DNA of 64,000 bases from Compostibacter hankyongensis (GCF_039541075.1 NZ_BAABFN010000020.1:1-64000), one strand, 5' to 3'; shown: positions 1 through 8,658, counted from the first letter of the stretch. Translations and numbers: made by a program. Notes: a model not told the origin generated them from the letters alone.

Positions 1-153
1 CTCCAGTTTATCAATTTCAAAAATGGACTCAAAATTTCAAAGATCAAACACGCATTATGTTTTTAATAGCACAAGACGTTAATATTTGATATCGGAATGA
101 TTTAGGTCGGTTCTTAGTATTTAGTAGATATTGACGATTGATTAAAAATCGAT

Positions 154-705
154 TTAACTGGTTTTTTCTATAAAGATTTTAAATGAAATGCTATTTTTTT
201 TGGCTATTGATTCTCTAATCATAGAAAATAACTCGGGACCATGTGAGGTTTCAGAATAACTATAATTTCTCTTAAATAACTTTCTTAATTCATCTTTTCC
301 ATGTTTTCCTTCATAACTTTTTTGCTTAAGACGGTCTTTTATATATTCTTTCCTTTGTGATAAGTATTCAATATCCGCTAGGTACCAATTTTCAATCATT
401 TTATTAGAGACAACTATATCTGTTATGAGGGGGAGATCCTGTTTTTCTATTTCTGTTTTTAAATCTTTAACAAAACTAGTAATAGACTCCTTTCTGCATT
501 CAAAATCTAAAAGAATAATAGCTCTTTTGCAATTCAATGCTTTTAACATTGATACCTGTTTACGTGACTTTGAAATTATGTCACAAACCTGTGAACAATG
601 GCCTCTAGGGCCGTCTGTTTTTAATACTTTAAATTTACCGGGATATCTTTTCTTTATAGAAAGTAAATCAGCGGCTCCATCAACTATTATACCGAGTTTC
701 TTCAT
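154..705 (-). CDS. DUF4276/TOPRIM-like protein, partner of OLD-like ATPase
   Basis: A 183-residue protein encoded 15 bp downstream of the ATPase gene, so probably one operon. It starts with a TOPRIM-like strand (GIIVDGAAD, residues 5-13), has a second acidic strand (AIILLDFECR, about 63-72) and an ENWYLAD stretch (about 105-111) typical of DUF4276. In classical TOPRIM the first acidic residue is Glu; here it is Asp. DUF4276 proteins are known to occur beside AAA ATPases in defence-type cassettes; a nuclease role is inferred from the fold family. The gene is AT-rich with codon use unlike the genes from 16 kb onward, suggesting horizontal acquisition. The family call is moderate; the function is not established. 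Confidence 0.6.
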   Translation of the reverse strand: MKKLGIIVDGAADLLSIKKRYPGKFKVLKTDGPRGHCSQVCDIISKSRKQVSMLKALNCKRAIILLDFECRKESITSFVKDLKTEIEKQDLPLITDIVVSNKMIENWYLADIEYLSQRKEYIKDRLKQKSYEGKHGKDELRKLFKRNYSYSETSHGPELFSMIRESIAKKNSISFKIFIEKTS

Positions 706-720
706 GGCTTAATAATATTA

Positions 721-2112
721 TTATTGGGGGACAGCACCAATCCCTCCACTAACCCATAAATCCCCTAATCTAAAATCAGAATTTTTTAAAAATCCAGTTA
801 TCTCCTCTTCTTCTTCAATTGACTTTATTTTGGTGCCATCCTTTGTAGATTCAACTATTCTTATTTCGTTTGGATTACATCCATTAAGGAGCGTAATTGA
901 ATGGGATGTTAAAAGGAAGATTGTATCGCTCTCATGTGCTTGATCTCGCATGATTTGTATAAGTTTTTGTTGCATCCAAGGATGTAAAAAGTTTTCTGGT
1001 TCCTCAAGTAAATAGATATTTGAGAAACCAACATAAATACTTGTTACAATGCATAACCATTTTATAGTCCCATCCGATACCTCGTCGGGATAAAAAGTAT
1101 TTTTACTTGTGTTGAAAACGACATATCGCCGACCGGTTGAGTTATCTATTTTTACAGAAACATTGGAGATTGGTTTAACAGCGGCAGAGAGTTCTCTATT
1201 AATTCTTCCAAAGGCAGACTCAATATTTTTCCGATCTTTTCTGGTCATAAAGCCGCTACCAAAATAGTAATCTCTAAAAATTGGGAATTCGTAATCATCA
1301 ATATCATAAATTTCATTTACTATCGAAAGTTTGTGGAAATTCCTTTTCTCAAGAGCATATATTACTTCACTTATTCCAAAGCCATTCGATTCCATTTTTG
1401 AATATGGAAGTTGTTCTGTTGCTTGTCGTGCTCTTTCAGGGATGATATTATATTCATTAAGAGAAGAAAAGAAAGAAAAGAGCTTTGCTAATGATCTATC
1501 TTCGAGCCATAATATTGACAGCAAACTTTTATCTCCATTTTTTTTTAACTTAGCTAAAATTCCTTCAATATGGACTCTCATATTTTCAAATAGATATTCT
1601 TTTTTCCTATCAAATCTATTTCGTCGAATATCTAAGATGTCCTTTCCAGCGACGGTCGTGTTTAGTTTGAAGTTTGAGATAGGTTTGTCAACATTTTTTC
1701 TGTCGATTTCAATATTAAGTACATTTTCTATATTGCCCCCTATTTCGCAATCAATTGAAATTCCTTCATAGGAAATTGTGGCAATTTTCTCCCGCCCCTT
1801 TTGTTCAACAGAGAGAGTCCAATAACATGTAGTATCCCGTTTACGGCTATTTATTACTCGTTCCCCATAATCTAGTTTAATTCGGAAGGTGATTTTTCTT
1901 TTTCCCCTATGATAAATTCTGGATGGCCCGCCTCCACGTGCCATAGCTAAGCCAACTCCTTTTGTCAAAATGTCTTTTATGAATTTGAGGCTGTATAGAG
2001 TACAGGTTTTTCCGGCACCATTTTGACCAATTAAAATATTGAGACCTTTTTGGAGTTCCAGTTTAGTTGAAACTATGGACTTGAAGTTTTCTATTTCAAT
2101 ATTTATATACAT
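721..2112 (-). CDS. OLD/RecF-like ABC-type AAA ATPase
   Basis: A 463-residue soluble ATPase of the AAA_15/AAA_21 (OLD, RecF-like) group. Visible motifs are an N-terminal strand IENFKSI, Walker A GQNGAGKT (29-36), a signature-like VSDGTIKW (345-352), Walker B IYLLEEPE (366-373) followed by NFLHP, and the switch His in LLTSHS (400-405). The middle region is the variable coiled-coil insertion expected of the family. It is the first gene of a two-gene unit with the DUF4276 protein. ATPase plus small TOPRIM-like effector is the layout of several anti-phage systems (PARIS, Gabija and AbiL-like pairs); which class this belongs to cannot be decided by eye. The AT-rich composition points to transfer. 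Confidence 0.8.
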   Translation of the reverse strand: MYINIEIENFKSIVSTKLELQKGLNILIGQNGAGKTCTLYSLKFIKDILTKGVGLAMARGGGPSRIYHRGKRKITFRIKLDYGERVINSRKRDTTCYWTLSVEQKGREKIATISYEGISIDCEIGGNIENVLNIEIDRKNVDKPISNFKLNTTVAGKDILDIRRNRFDRKKEYLFENMRVHIEGILAKLKKNGDKSLLSILWLEDRSLAKLFSFFSSLNEYNIIPERARQATEQLPYSKMESNGFGISEVIYALEKRNFHKLSIVNEIYDIDDYEFPIFRDYYFGSGFMTRKDRKNIESAFGRINRELSAAVKPISNVSVKIDNSTGRRYVVFNTSKNTFYPDEVSDGTIKWLCIVTSIYVGFSNIYLLEEPENFLHPWMQQKLIQIMRDQAHESDTIFLLTSHSITLLNGCNPNEIRIVESTKDGTKIKSIEEEEEITGFLKNSDFRLGDLWVSGGIGAVPQ

Positions 2113-2728
2113 ACATTGATTGTTACTGATAGTTTCAAATGTTCAATTTCAATAGACATCGTAACTTTATTTGAAACCCTTGTTTCTTGTGGTTAAACGT
2201 TTATGTCAACTCGCTTCTCTGTTTTAAAGCTTTGGAACCTTACAGTTTACAATTATGACCGCTTATCAATTGCATTAAGTGAGGAGTATATGTCAAAAGT
2301 TTTATCACATCAACATAATAGATCTGCCTTGTATTGACTTTGTTTTAAGAAGTATAAAATTTGATGAATTATTAGAGTGGTGATCCATATTGAGAAGGAC
2401 CTAATACTCATTGTAAAGGGATGTCTGGCTGTCAGAGAAAATTTAGGTTTATAAATAAGTTAAGAATTACGTCGCTCTAATATAAAATCGTTTCTTCATT
2501 TATGCAATATATTAATTCTATTAATTAATAATTAGTTGATGATTAATGTATTTTATAAATCAGGATACTTTTGCCCGCCTATTAGGAAAAGTAGCTTAAT
2601 CCACTTACCCTGCCTTAATGGCCGACCCCATTCCTTAACGGCCTGGTTGCCTTACATTTGCGTAGCCTTGAGATGCTGTCCCGAAGGCCCGGCTGATTTT
2701 TCGAAAAACAAGCAAAAAGCTCACCATT
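2113..2728. other. 616-bp intergenic stretch, AT-rich then mixed
   Basis: The first 400 bases are AT-rich like the ATPase cassette; the last 150 are richer in GC, so the composition boundary of the cassette lies near 2540-2600. An open frame from about 2536 runs into the hydrolase gene in another frame but has no recognisable protein features. No tRNA, att-like direct repeat, terminal inverted repeat or transposase remnant was recognised. It must hold the promoters of the divergent ATPase and hydrolase genes, but no clear -7 box was picked out. Confidence 0.5.
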
Positions 2729-3544
2729 ATGGCCAAACTGCTCAGCTTCCTACTCTTTCTCCTATCCATAGGCCTCCATACGAAGGGGAGCGCCCAGGAC
2801 ATCGACACCTTGATCGACGTGGGAGGCTACAAGCTGCATTTTAAGGTGGTTGAAGGGCGGGGCACACCCATCCTTTTTGAATCCGGGGCAGGCAATGACG
2901 GCAGTGTCTGGAAGGACCTGTTAAAGCCCTTGGATGACTCCTTAGGGGCGCCTTTGATCACGTATGACCGGGAGGGGTTTGGGAAGAGCGGGATCGACAC
3001 GGCCGGCTTGAGTGTCATCAATGAGGTCAAGGGGCTGGAGGCCGGGCTGAGGAAGTTAGGATACGGCAAGGGCTGCTTTGTGGTGGCGCATTCTTTGGGC
3101 GGGGCGTATGCCATGGTCTTTTCATCCAGGAATGAGGATAGGGTTCAGGGTGGGGTGTTTATAGACAATGTATCGCCCTGCTTTATGACCGCGGAGAAGG
3201 CGCATGAAGTCAGGATGTTCTTTAGCGACAGCCTGGAAAGCATAAAAAGGCAAAGCCTGGGTTTTTATTTCATCGCGCGCAATTATGAATATACCAGCAG
3301 GGTGATGCGGGAGGCCGCCCCTGCATGGGATGCTCCTCTGACGGTTATCTGCTCTGACGATACACCCTTCGAAGGAGCGGATAGCATAAGGTGGAAGCGG
3401 TGTATGCAGGAGTTTGCCCGGGTGCGGCCGAACCGTAAATATATCTTTGCGAAGGGTTGCAGCCATTATGTTTTTGATGATAACCCCGGACTGGTGATAA
3501 AGGCGATAGTGGATCAATACCGGGCCGTTGATCACGTGCTATAG
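2729..3544 (+). CDS. Secreted alpha/beta hydrolase
   Basis: A 271-residue alpha/beta-hydrolase-fold protein with an N-terminal signal peptide (hydrophobic residues 4-18, likely cleaved after SAQ near 23). The nucleophile elbow is AHSLGGAY with Ser122. The oxyanion region looks like ESGAGNDG (51-58), and a C-terminal CSHYVFDD supplies the probable catalytic His246; an Asp near SDDTPF is the likely third residue. The substrate cannot be predicted; such proteins act as esterases or lipases in the periplasm. The gene stands alone, 49 bp before the PfpI-like gene on the same strand, so the two may be cotranscribed. Confidence 0.8.
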   Translation: MAKLLSFLLFLLSIGLHTKGSAQDIDTLIDVGGYKLHFKVVEGRGTPILFESGAGNDGSVWKDLLKPLDDSLGAPLITYDREGFGKSGIDTAGLSVINEVKGLEAGLRKLGYGKGCFVVAHSLGGAYAMVFSSRNEDRVQGGVFIDNVSPCFMTAEKAHEVRMFFSDSLESIKRQSLGFYFIARNYEYTSRVMREAAPAWDAPLTVICSDDTPFEGADSIRWKRCMQEFARVRPNRKYIFAKGCSHYVFDDNPGLVIKAIVDQYRAVDHVL

Positions 3545-3593
3545 ATGAAGATTAACTATGAATAATTTGCCCTAATTTTATAGAAATTGCAAT

Positions 3594-4187
3594 ATGGAAA
3601 TCGCCGTTTTATTATTTGAAGACTTTGAAACCTTAGATGTTTTCGGGCCGGTTGAGATCTTTGGCCGGTTGGATGGCTTGTATACCCTTAGATTTTTCTC
3701 CCTACCTGGCGGCGCGATAAGGAACAAGGACGGTGTAGCTATTTTGACGGAGGAGTTATCGGCTATCCCTGACCGCGTGGACATTTTTCTGATCCCCGGC
3801 GGCCTGGGGACGCGCAAAGAAGTCAATAACGAGCCGCTCATTGACAAGATCAGGGCGATATCCGGCATCAGCGCGTATGTATTGACCGTTTGCACGGGGA
3901 GCGCCCTACTGGCAAAGACGGGTTTGTTGGATGGAAAAGGCGCAACGACCAATAAGCGCGCTTTTGATTGGGTCATTACCAACGGCCCCAATGTACTATG
4001 GAACAAGAAAGCGAGGTGGGTGGTCGACGGAAAGTTCTATACCTCCTCCGGCGTGAGCGCAGGAATGGATATGGCGTTGGGGTTTTTAGGCGATCGCCAC
4101 GGCGTTGATGTTGCGAGAAAAGTTGCGGTTGGAATTGAATATAACTGGACGGAAGACAAAGATAACGATACATTCCAAGCCTCTTGA
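3594..4187 (+). CDS. DJ-1/PfpI family protein (isonitrile hydratase-like)
   Basis: A 197-residue cytosolic protein of the DJ-1/PfpI class I glutamine-amidotransferase-like superfamily. The nucleophile elbow is LTVCTGSALL with Cys100. The stretch after it (LLDGKGATTNKRAFDW) is characteristic of the isonitrile hydratase/InhA-like and AraC-sensor branch. The LIPGG motif (66-70) precedes it. No HTH domain is attached, so it is a stand-alone enzyme or chaperone rather than an AraC-type regulator. Family assignment is firm; isonitrile hydration is only one possibility. Confidence 0.85.
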   Translation: MEIAVLLFEDFETLDVFGPVEIFGRLDGLYTLRFFSLPGGAIRNKDGVAILTEELSAIPDRVDIFLIPGGLGTRKEVNNEPLIDKIRAISGISAYVLTVCTGSALLAKTGLLDGKGATTNKRAFDWVITNGPNVLWNKKARWVVDGKFYTSSGVSAGMDMALGFLGDRHGVDVARKVAVGIEYNWTEDKDNDTFQAS

Positions 4188-4288
4188 TGAAGCCAATTTA
4201 ACATTAAGCCCTTTAAGGCAAGTCCACGAAAGTCTAAATTTGTGGGGAAGGGGATGGTTAAATTGTAGTCCCTAAAAAAATAGATGTC

Positions 4289-5275
4289 ATGAATATGAAA
4301 TTATGGCTTGGGACCTGTCTGATGTTTCTGTCCACCATCGTACAGGCACAGACGAAAAGCACTATTTATCCGGGTGCTATATGGCAAGACAATGAAGGCA
4401 ATCATATTCAGGCACATGGTGGCGGCATTATTAAGCTGGGTAAAGATTATTACTGGTATGGTGAGCAACGTGCCAAGGGATTGGATACGGGCTACCGCTA
4501 TGTAAGCTGCTATAAATCCCGGGATCTGGTTAACTGGGAGTTTAAAGGGAATGCGCTGCAATTGTCAGATCCTGAAAACCTGGGGAACCGGTGGGTATTG
4601 GAGCGGCCCAAGGTTTTCTATAATAAGAAAACCAAAACCTACGTAATGTATTTTCACCTGGATGATGCCCGGTATCGGTTTGCGCGTGTGGGGGTAGCTA
4701 CCAGTAAAAAGCCCGAAGGCCCTTTTGAATATGCGCATAGTTTTCGCCCCTTGGGGAAAGAAAGCCGGGATATTGGTCAATTTATTGACGATGACGGCAC
4801 GCCTTATCTCATCTTTGAAAGCAGGCCCACCAAAGGGTTTTTTATCGCAAGCCTTACTGCTGATTATCTGAACGTGGATAAAAAGGTTTGCCTGGTGCAG
4901 GCGCCCCTGGAGGGCGGCGCTATTGTAAATTATAATGGATTGTATTACGCGATAGGCTCTGCCTTAACGGGTTGGCGACCCAATCCTAATAAATATGCCA
5001 CTGCAAAGTCGCTATCCGGCCCCTGGTCAGCGTTTAAAGACATTGCTCCGCCGGAGGCCAATACTTATGGCTCGCAATCTACCATGATGGTTAAAGTTGT
5101 CGGAAGTAAAAAAACCACTGTACTGTTTTTAGCAGATCAGTGGAAGCCTGCTCAACAATGGGATTCAAGGTATTTGTGGATGCCGCTGGAAATCGGTAAT
5201 GGCAAATTGCGGCTACCCAAACCCTCACCTTTTTCTTTGAACGTCAAAACAGGAGAAACCCAACTCCTACACTAA
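4289..5275 (+). CDS. Secreted GH43-type glycosidase, exo-beta-1,3-galactanase-like
   Basis: A 328-residue protein with a signal peptide (residues 1-20, ending VQAQ) and a single five-bladed beta-propeller of glycoside hydrolase family 43. The opening IQAHGGGIIKLGKDYYWYGE region, the WVLERPK motif with Glu105 (likely acid), the EGGAIV Glu208 and a GSQSTM stretch with Gln263 match the exo-1,3-galactanase subfamily, in which the usual catalytic Asp base is missing and a Gln has been proposed to take its place. No CBM is attached. It is not next to a SusCD pair, so it may be an orphan enzyme acting on arabinogalactan side structures. Subfamily assignment is by remembered motif. Confidence 0.75.
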   Translation: MNMKLWLGTCLMFLSTIVQAQTKSTIYPGAIWQDNEGNHIQAHGGGIIKLGKDYYWYGEQRAKGLDTGYRYVSCYKSRDLVNWEFKGNALQLSDPENLGNRWVLERPKVFYNKKTKTYVMYFHLDDARYRFARVGVATSKKPEGPFEYAHSFRPLGKESRDIGQFIDDDGTPYLIFESRPTKGFFIASLTADYLNVDKKVCLVQAPLEGGAIVNYNGLYYAIGSALTGWRPNPNKYATAKSLSGPWSAFKDIAPPEANTYGSQSTMMVKVVGSKKTTVLFLADQWKPAQQWDSRYLWMPLEIGNGKLRLPKPSPFSLNVKTGETQLLH

Positions 5276-5300
5276 AAGGAATTAAGTCTATTAATAAAGA

Positions 5301-5333
5301 AGCCCCATTTTTAGAGAATGAAAAATAAGGGCT
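5301..5333 (+). terminator. Hairpin after the GH43 gene
   Basis: Arms AGCCC (5301-5305) and GGGCT (5329-5333) enclose an inner stem ATTTTT/AAAAAT (5307-5312 with 5321-5326). There is no long T tract after it, so termination efficiency is uncertain; position 25 bp after the stop supports the call. Confidence 0.4.
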
Positions 5334-5425
5334 ATCTCGATAAGTGTGTAAACTTTAACCGGCTCGTATTGCGTCATAGCCTTATGCTATTATCAAAAAT
5401 AGTTACGTAAATTCTGCGGAATCCG

Positions 5426-5441
5426 ACCCGGTATTCCGGGT
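5426..5441. other. Small perfect hairpin in intergenic region
   Basis: ACCCGG-TATT-CCGGGT forms a six-pair stem with a four-base loop about 95 bp before the MazG-like gene. Function unknown; it could be a protein site or part of a terminator for the previous unit. Confidence 0.3.
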
Positions 5442-5495
5442 GATGTCGCCTCCTAGTTAGCTTGGGGATTCTTCTTCAGGGCCTTTAAAATAAAA

Positions 5496-5539
5496 TGCAT
5501 AAAACGACTAATTTTATTGTATAAATTTGTTTTTATGCA
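5496..5539. promoter_or_regulatory. Inverted repeat bracketing the MazG-like promoter
   Basis: TGCATAAAA (5496-5504) and TTTTATGCA (5531-5539) are perfect 9-bp arms separated by 26 bp. Between them lies a Bacteroidota-type -7 box TAAATTTG (5522-5529), and the right arm covers the ATG of the MazG-like gene. A regulator bound to both arms would block transcription and initiation. It differs from the palindrome before the XRE gene, so the binding protein is not obvious. Confidence 0.45.
5522..5529 (+). promoter_or_regulatory. -7 box for the MazG-like/helicase operon
   Basis: TAAATTTG matches TAnnTTTG, the primary-sigma -7 consensus of Bacteroidota. The ATG follows after 5 bp, which implies a leaderless or almost leaderless transcript. 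No convincing -33 TTTG was found at the usual spacing. Confidence 0.45.
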
Positions 5540-5864
5540 AGACATAGAAATTATAACGCAACGTCTCCTGGAATTCAGGGATGCTCGGGACTGGGACCAG
5601 TTTCATAATCCTAAAGACTTGGCCGTGGCCTTAAGTGTAGAGGCCGGGGAGCTGCTGGAGATCTTCCTCTGGAAGCAGCCGGAAGTGGCTGATCGGGATA
5701 AGGTAAAGGAGGAACTGGCAGATGTGCTGGCTTATGCCTTTTTGCTGGCCAATAAATACGGGTTTGATATAAAGGAAATATTGTTGGAAAAAATAACCGA
5801 CAACGCAAAAAAATACCCTGTGGATAAGGCTAAAGGCAATGCCAAAAAATATAATGAACTGTAA
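5535..5864 (+). CDS. MazG-like nucleotide pyrophosphohydrolase
   Basis: A 109-residue all-alpha NTP pyrophosphohydrolase of the MazG/dCTPase (DCTPP1-like) superfamily, which hydrolyses (d)NTPs to monophosphates and PPi. The metal-binding signature is intact: EAGE (36-39) and ELAD (60-63), the EXXE...EXXD pattern. An ATG start is chosen over an upstream in-frame TTG at 5517, which would lie inside the probable promoter. Its stop codon overlaps the start of the downstream helicase gene by one base (TAATG), so the two are translationally coupled. In this context it may deplete or reshape a nucleotide pool for the fusion protein; that is inference. Confidence 0.85.
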   Translation: MQDIEIITQRLLEFRDARDWDQFHNPKDLAVALSVEAGELLEIFLWKQPEVADRDKVKEELADVLAYAFLLANKYGFDIKEILLEKITDNAKKYPVDKAKGNAKKYNEL

Positions 5865-8044
5865 TGAGTGAGCCGGAACTGGAAATAAAAGAGATTGCTT
5901 TTAATAAAGCCATCTTTTTACAATTGGAAACACTTTCACAGGCGCGGAACTTTTGGCCGATTGTGTATATTTTGAATGACGGTACCCTAAGAGAAGCCTA
6001 CGTAGGGGAGACCACGGACCTACTAGCGCGCATGGCCACGCACCTGAGCAATGGAGAAAAAAGCAGATTAACTGAGGCTCATTTTATTACGAGTAATCGG
6101 TTTAATAAATCTGCTACGCTGGATATTGAAAGTAACCTTATAAAATATATTGCTGCAGACGGGAAATTCCGGTTATTAAATTGCAATGTCGGGCTGTCAA
6201 ATCACAATTACTACCAAAAGCAGTGGTATTGGGAGTTGTTTAAAGATATTTGGAGCCGGTTAAGGGGCTTAGGTATTGCCCGGCACTCTATTAAGGATAT
6301 TGATAATTCTGCTCTCTTTAAGTATTCGCCCTATAAGAGCCTTACAAAAGACCAGAAGCGAGGTATTATTCTTATCCTGCAAATGCTGCTCAACCCGTAC
6401 AAAAGAAATATTGTATTGGAAGGAGGGGCCGGAACAGGAAAGACGGTTTTGGCTTTGTTTTTATTTAAGCTGTTACATACGCCACTTGAAGAGTTTAATT
6501 TTGCAACGTTTGGCGAATATGAGGAAAAAATACTGGATCTGACAAGGGCTGTAAAAGGAAAGTACCCCGATCCTCAAATGGCATTAGTGGTGCCAATGAC
6601 TTCTTTTAGGGCTACCCTGACGCGTGTTTTTAAAAATGTTAAAGGGTTAAAACCGAGCATGGTTGTCGGACCTTCTGATATCGCAAAAAAGCATTTTGAT
6701 ATTATTATAGTAGATGAGGCGCACCGGTTGAGGTGGAGAAAATCACTTACCAATTACCTCAGCTTTGATACTGCAAGCCGGCAGTTGGGCTTTGACAAGC
6801 ATCGGCATACCGAGCTGGACTGGGTGCTGAAACAATCAGATAAGACGGTACTTTTTTATGACAAAGAACAGTCTATAAAACCCGCCGATGTACCTGCTGA
6901 ACAATTTACGTCATTAAAAGCACGATCGGATACAATTGTAACACCCTTGGTTTCTCAACTGAGGGTAAAAGGTGGTAATGACTATGTATCTTTTGTGCAC
7001 CGGTTATTGCATACACAATTACCGAAGGAATATGGTAGATTTTACTCAAAAAGATACATATTACGGCTTTGTAATTCAATTGAGGAGCTAATACAGCATG
7101 TAAAGCAGCATGATGATGAATCCAGTTTGTCGCGCATGATAGCGGGGTTCTCCTGGCCCTGGAGATCTAAAACCAATCCGATGCAGGCGGATATTGAAAT
7201 TGAGGGAAAATGGCTGAAATGGAATGTAACCAATAGCGACTGGATAAACTCTGCTAATGCAGTTAATGAAGTAGGTTGTATTCATACTACGCAGGGCTAC
7301 GATCTGAATTTTGCAGGGATTATTTTGGGGAAGGAAATTTCCTATAATGAGAAAACAAATGAAATTGTTATTTTAAAACAACATTACTATGATAGTAATG
7401 GTAAAAAAGGCGTTGAGGACGATGCGGAATTAAAAGAATATATCATCCATATCTACAAAACATTGCTGTTGCGCGCCATTGAGGGATGTTATGTATATGT
7501 AGTGGATGATAAACTACGTGCTTATTTTGAGAAGCACTTGCCGTATATTGAACCACAGCCAAATGAAGCTTCAGATCCGGCGGATACCATAGCCGATAAA
7601 AGTATACTGCGAATACCTTTATATAACCTACAGGCTGCTGCCGGAGCTTTCAGCAATGAACAGCAGGTAGATAATGTGGATACGGTTCCCTTGCCCTCCA
7701 AATACAAATCGACCGAAGGGTTGTTTGCGTGTGCTGTAGTTGGCGAGTCTATGAATAAAGTAATTCCTAATGGATCTATTTGTTTATTTAGAAGAGACGA
7801 TGGCGGGTCGAGAAACGGCAAAATTGTGTTGGTAGAGCTGACGGATATGCAGGACCCAGATTCCGGTTCTTATTATACGGTAAAGGAATATCACAGTACA
7901 AAAAACACTACTCCTGAAGGCTGGCAGCATGCCACGATTACTTTGAAACCTTTAACCCATGCTGAAGGTTATAAGGTGATAAAGCTCACAGGTAACGAAG
8001 CTAAGAACTTACGTGTGATTGGTCTATTTGAGCAGGTATTGTGA
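5864..8044 (+). CDS. GIY-YIG nuclease / DUF2075 helicase / S24 peptidase fusion
   Basis: A 726-residue three-part protein. Residues 31-110 form a GIY-YIG-type nuclease (VYI at 34-36, YVG at 46-48, Arg56, and a metal-ligand-like Glu89 in LDIESNLI). Residues 160-560 are a DUF2075 superfamily 1 helicase: Walker A GGAGTGKT (187-194), Walker B IIIVDEAHRLR (280-290), and a late motif HTTQGYDLNFAGI (474-486). Residues 585-726 are an S24/LexA-like peptidase with GESM (Ser629) and TVK (Lys674), plus an Ala593-Gly594 bond in an AAAGAFS context like the lambda CI/LexA cleavage site. GIY-YIG plus DUF2075 is known in bacteria; the full set including an apparently active S24 domain suggests damage-triggered autoproteolysis. 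Translationally coupled to the MazG-like gene. Likely anti-phage or mobile-element function, inferred. Confidence 0.85.
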   Translation: MSEPELEIKEIAFNKAIFLQLETLSQARNFWPIVYILNDGTLREAYVGETTDLLARMATHLSNGEKSRLTEAHFITSNRFNKSATLDIESNLIKYIAADGKFRLLNCNVGLSNHNYYQKQWYWELFKDIWSRLRGLGIARHSIKDIDNSALFKYSPYKSLTKDQKRGIILILQMLLNPYKRNIVLEGGAGTGKTVLALFLFKLLHTPLEEFNFATFGEYEEKILDLTRAVKGKYPDPQMALVVPMTSFRATLTRVFKNVKGLKPSMVVGPSDIAKKHFDIIIVDEAHRLRWRKSLTNYLSFDTASRQLGFDKHRHTELDWVLKQSDKTVLFYDKEQSIKPADVPAEQFTSLKARSDTIVTPLVSQLRVKGGNDYVSFVHRLLHTQLPKEYGRFYSKRYILRLCNSIEELIQHVKQHDDESSLSRMIAGFSWPWRSKTNPMQADIEIEGKWLKWNVTNSDWINSANAVNEVGCIHTTQGYDLNFAGIILGKEISYNEKTNEIVILKQHYYDSNGKKGVEDDAELKEYIIHIYKTLLLRAIEGCYVYVVDDKLRAYFEKHLPYIEPQPNEASDPADTIADKSILRIPLYNLQAAAGAFSNEQQVDNVDTVPLPSKYKSTEGLFACAVVGESMNKVIPNGSICLFRRDDGGSRNGKIVLVELTDMQDPDSGSYYTVKEYHSTKNTTPEGWQHATITLKPLTHAEGYKVIKLTGNEAKNLRVIGLFEQVL

Positions 8045-8120
8045 CTATCTTTTTGTGAAGGATTAGGGGCTATTGCGAGCAGCATTTATTTTTTATCTCC
8101 CTTCTTCTGCAAGCACGTAT

Positions 8121-8654
8121 TCAATCCGGCTTCATTCCCTTATAATGTGTATTGTCCGGCAGAGGGCCGTCATAATCGAAAAGATCAGCAAGCGGTATTT
8201 CCAAAGCGGTGGCAAACCTGACAAGGGTGGAAAAGACGATATTTATTTGTCCGCTTTCATAACGGCTTATTTCTCCGGAGTCTATATCGGTCAAGACGTT
8301 CAGATCCAGCTGACTCAGCTTCCGGTGCTTTCTTACCTCATACAAACGCAGGCCCAGCGCTTTCTTTTCAAAAGCCAGCCGCTTTGGCATACTCCGCTTC
8401 TGTTTTACGGGAACCACAGCGGCGTCTTCTGCAGCAAAGAAAGTATGCAGCTCAGCTTTGAAGGCCATGCCCAAGCGGGTAAGGGTCAGCAGTTCCACAT
8501 TATTCTTGCCGTGTTCGATCCGGCTCACCTCCGTGCGGGAGATGCCGCAAAGCGCTTTCAGGTCTTCCTGCTTTAAGCCGAGGGATTTTCTGATCCAGCG
8601 GATCCGTTCTCCAAACAGTTGAATTTCTTCATTGTAGCGCTGCTCCCAAACCAT
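8121..8654 (-). CDS. XRE-family regulator with two HTH domains
   Basis: A 177-residue DNA-binding protein with two complete Cro/C1-type helix-turn-helix domains: residues 14-68 (GERIRWIRKSLGLKQEDL...ISRTEVSRIEHG) and 101-158 (GLRLYEVRKHRKLSQLDL...SGEISRYESG). The linker around 75-98 is basic. It has no peptidase or sensor domain. It is convergent with the helicase fusion gene (76 bp between stops). A perfect 8-bp-arm palindrome begins 5 bp before its start codon and is a likely autoregulatory operator. A role controlling the neighbouring MazG-helicase operon is inferred from position only. Confidence 0.85.
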   Translation of the reverse strand: MVWEQRYNEEIQLFGERIRWIRKSLGLKQEDLKALCGISRTEVSRIEHGKNNVELLTLTRLGMAFKAELHTFFAAEDAAVVPVKQKRSMPKRLAFEKKALGLRLYEVRKHRKLSQLDLNVLTDIDSGEISRYESGQINIVFSTLVRFATALEIPLADLFDYDGPLPDNTHYKGMKPD

Positions 8655-8658
8655 AAAA

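Noticed and set aside
2536..2844. 102-codon open frame before the alpha/beta hydrolase
   Set aside because: It overlaps the hydrolase start in another frame and has no recognisable protein features.
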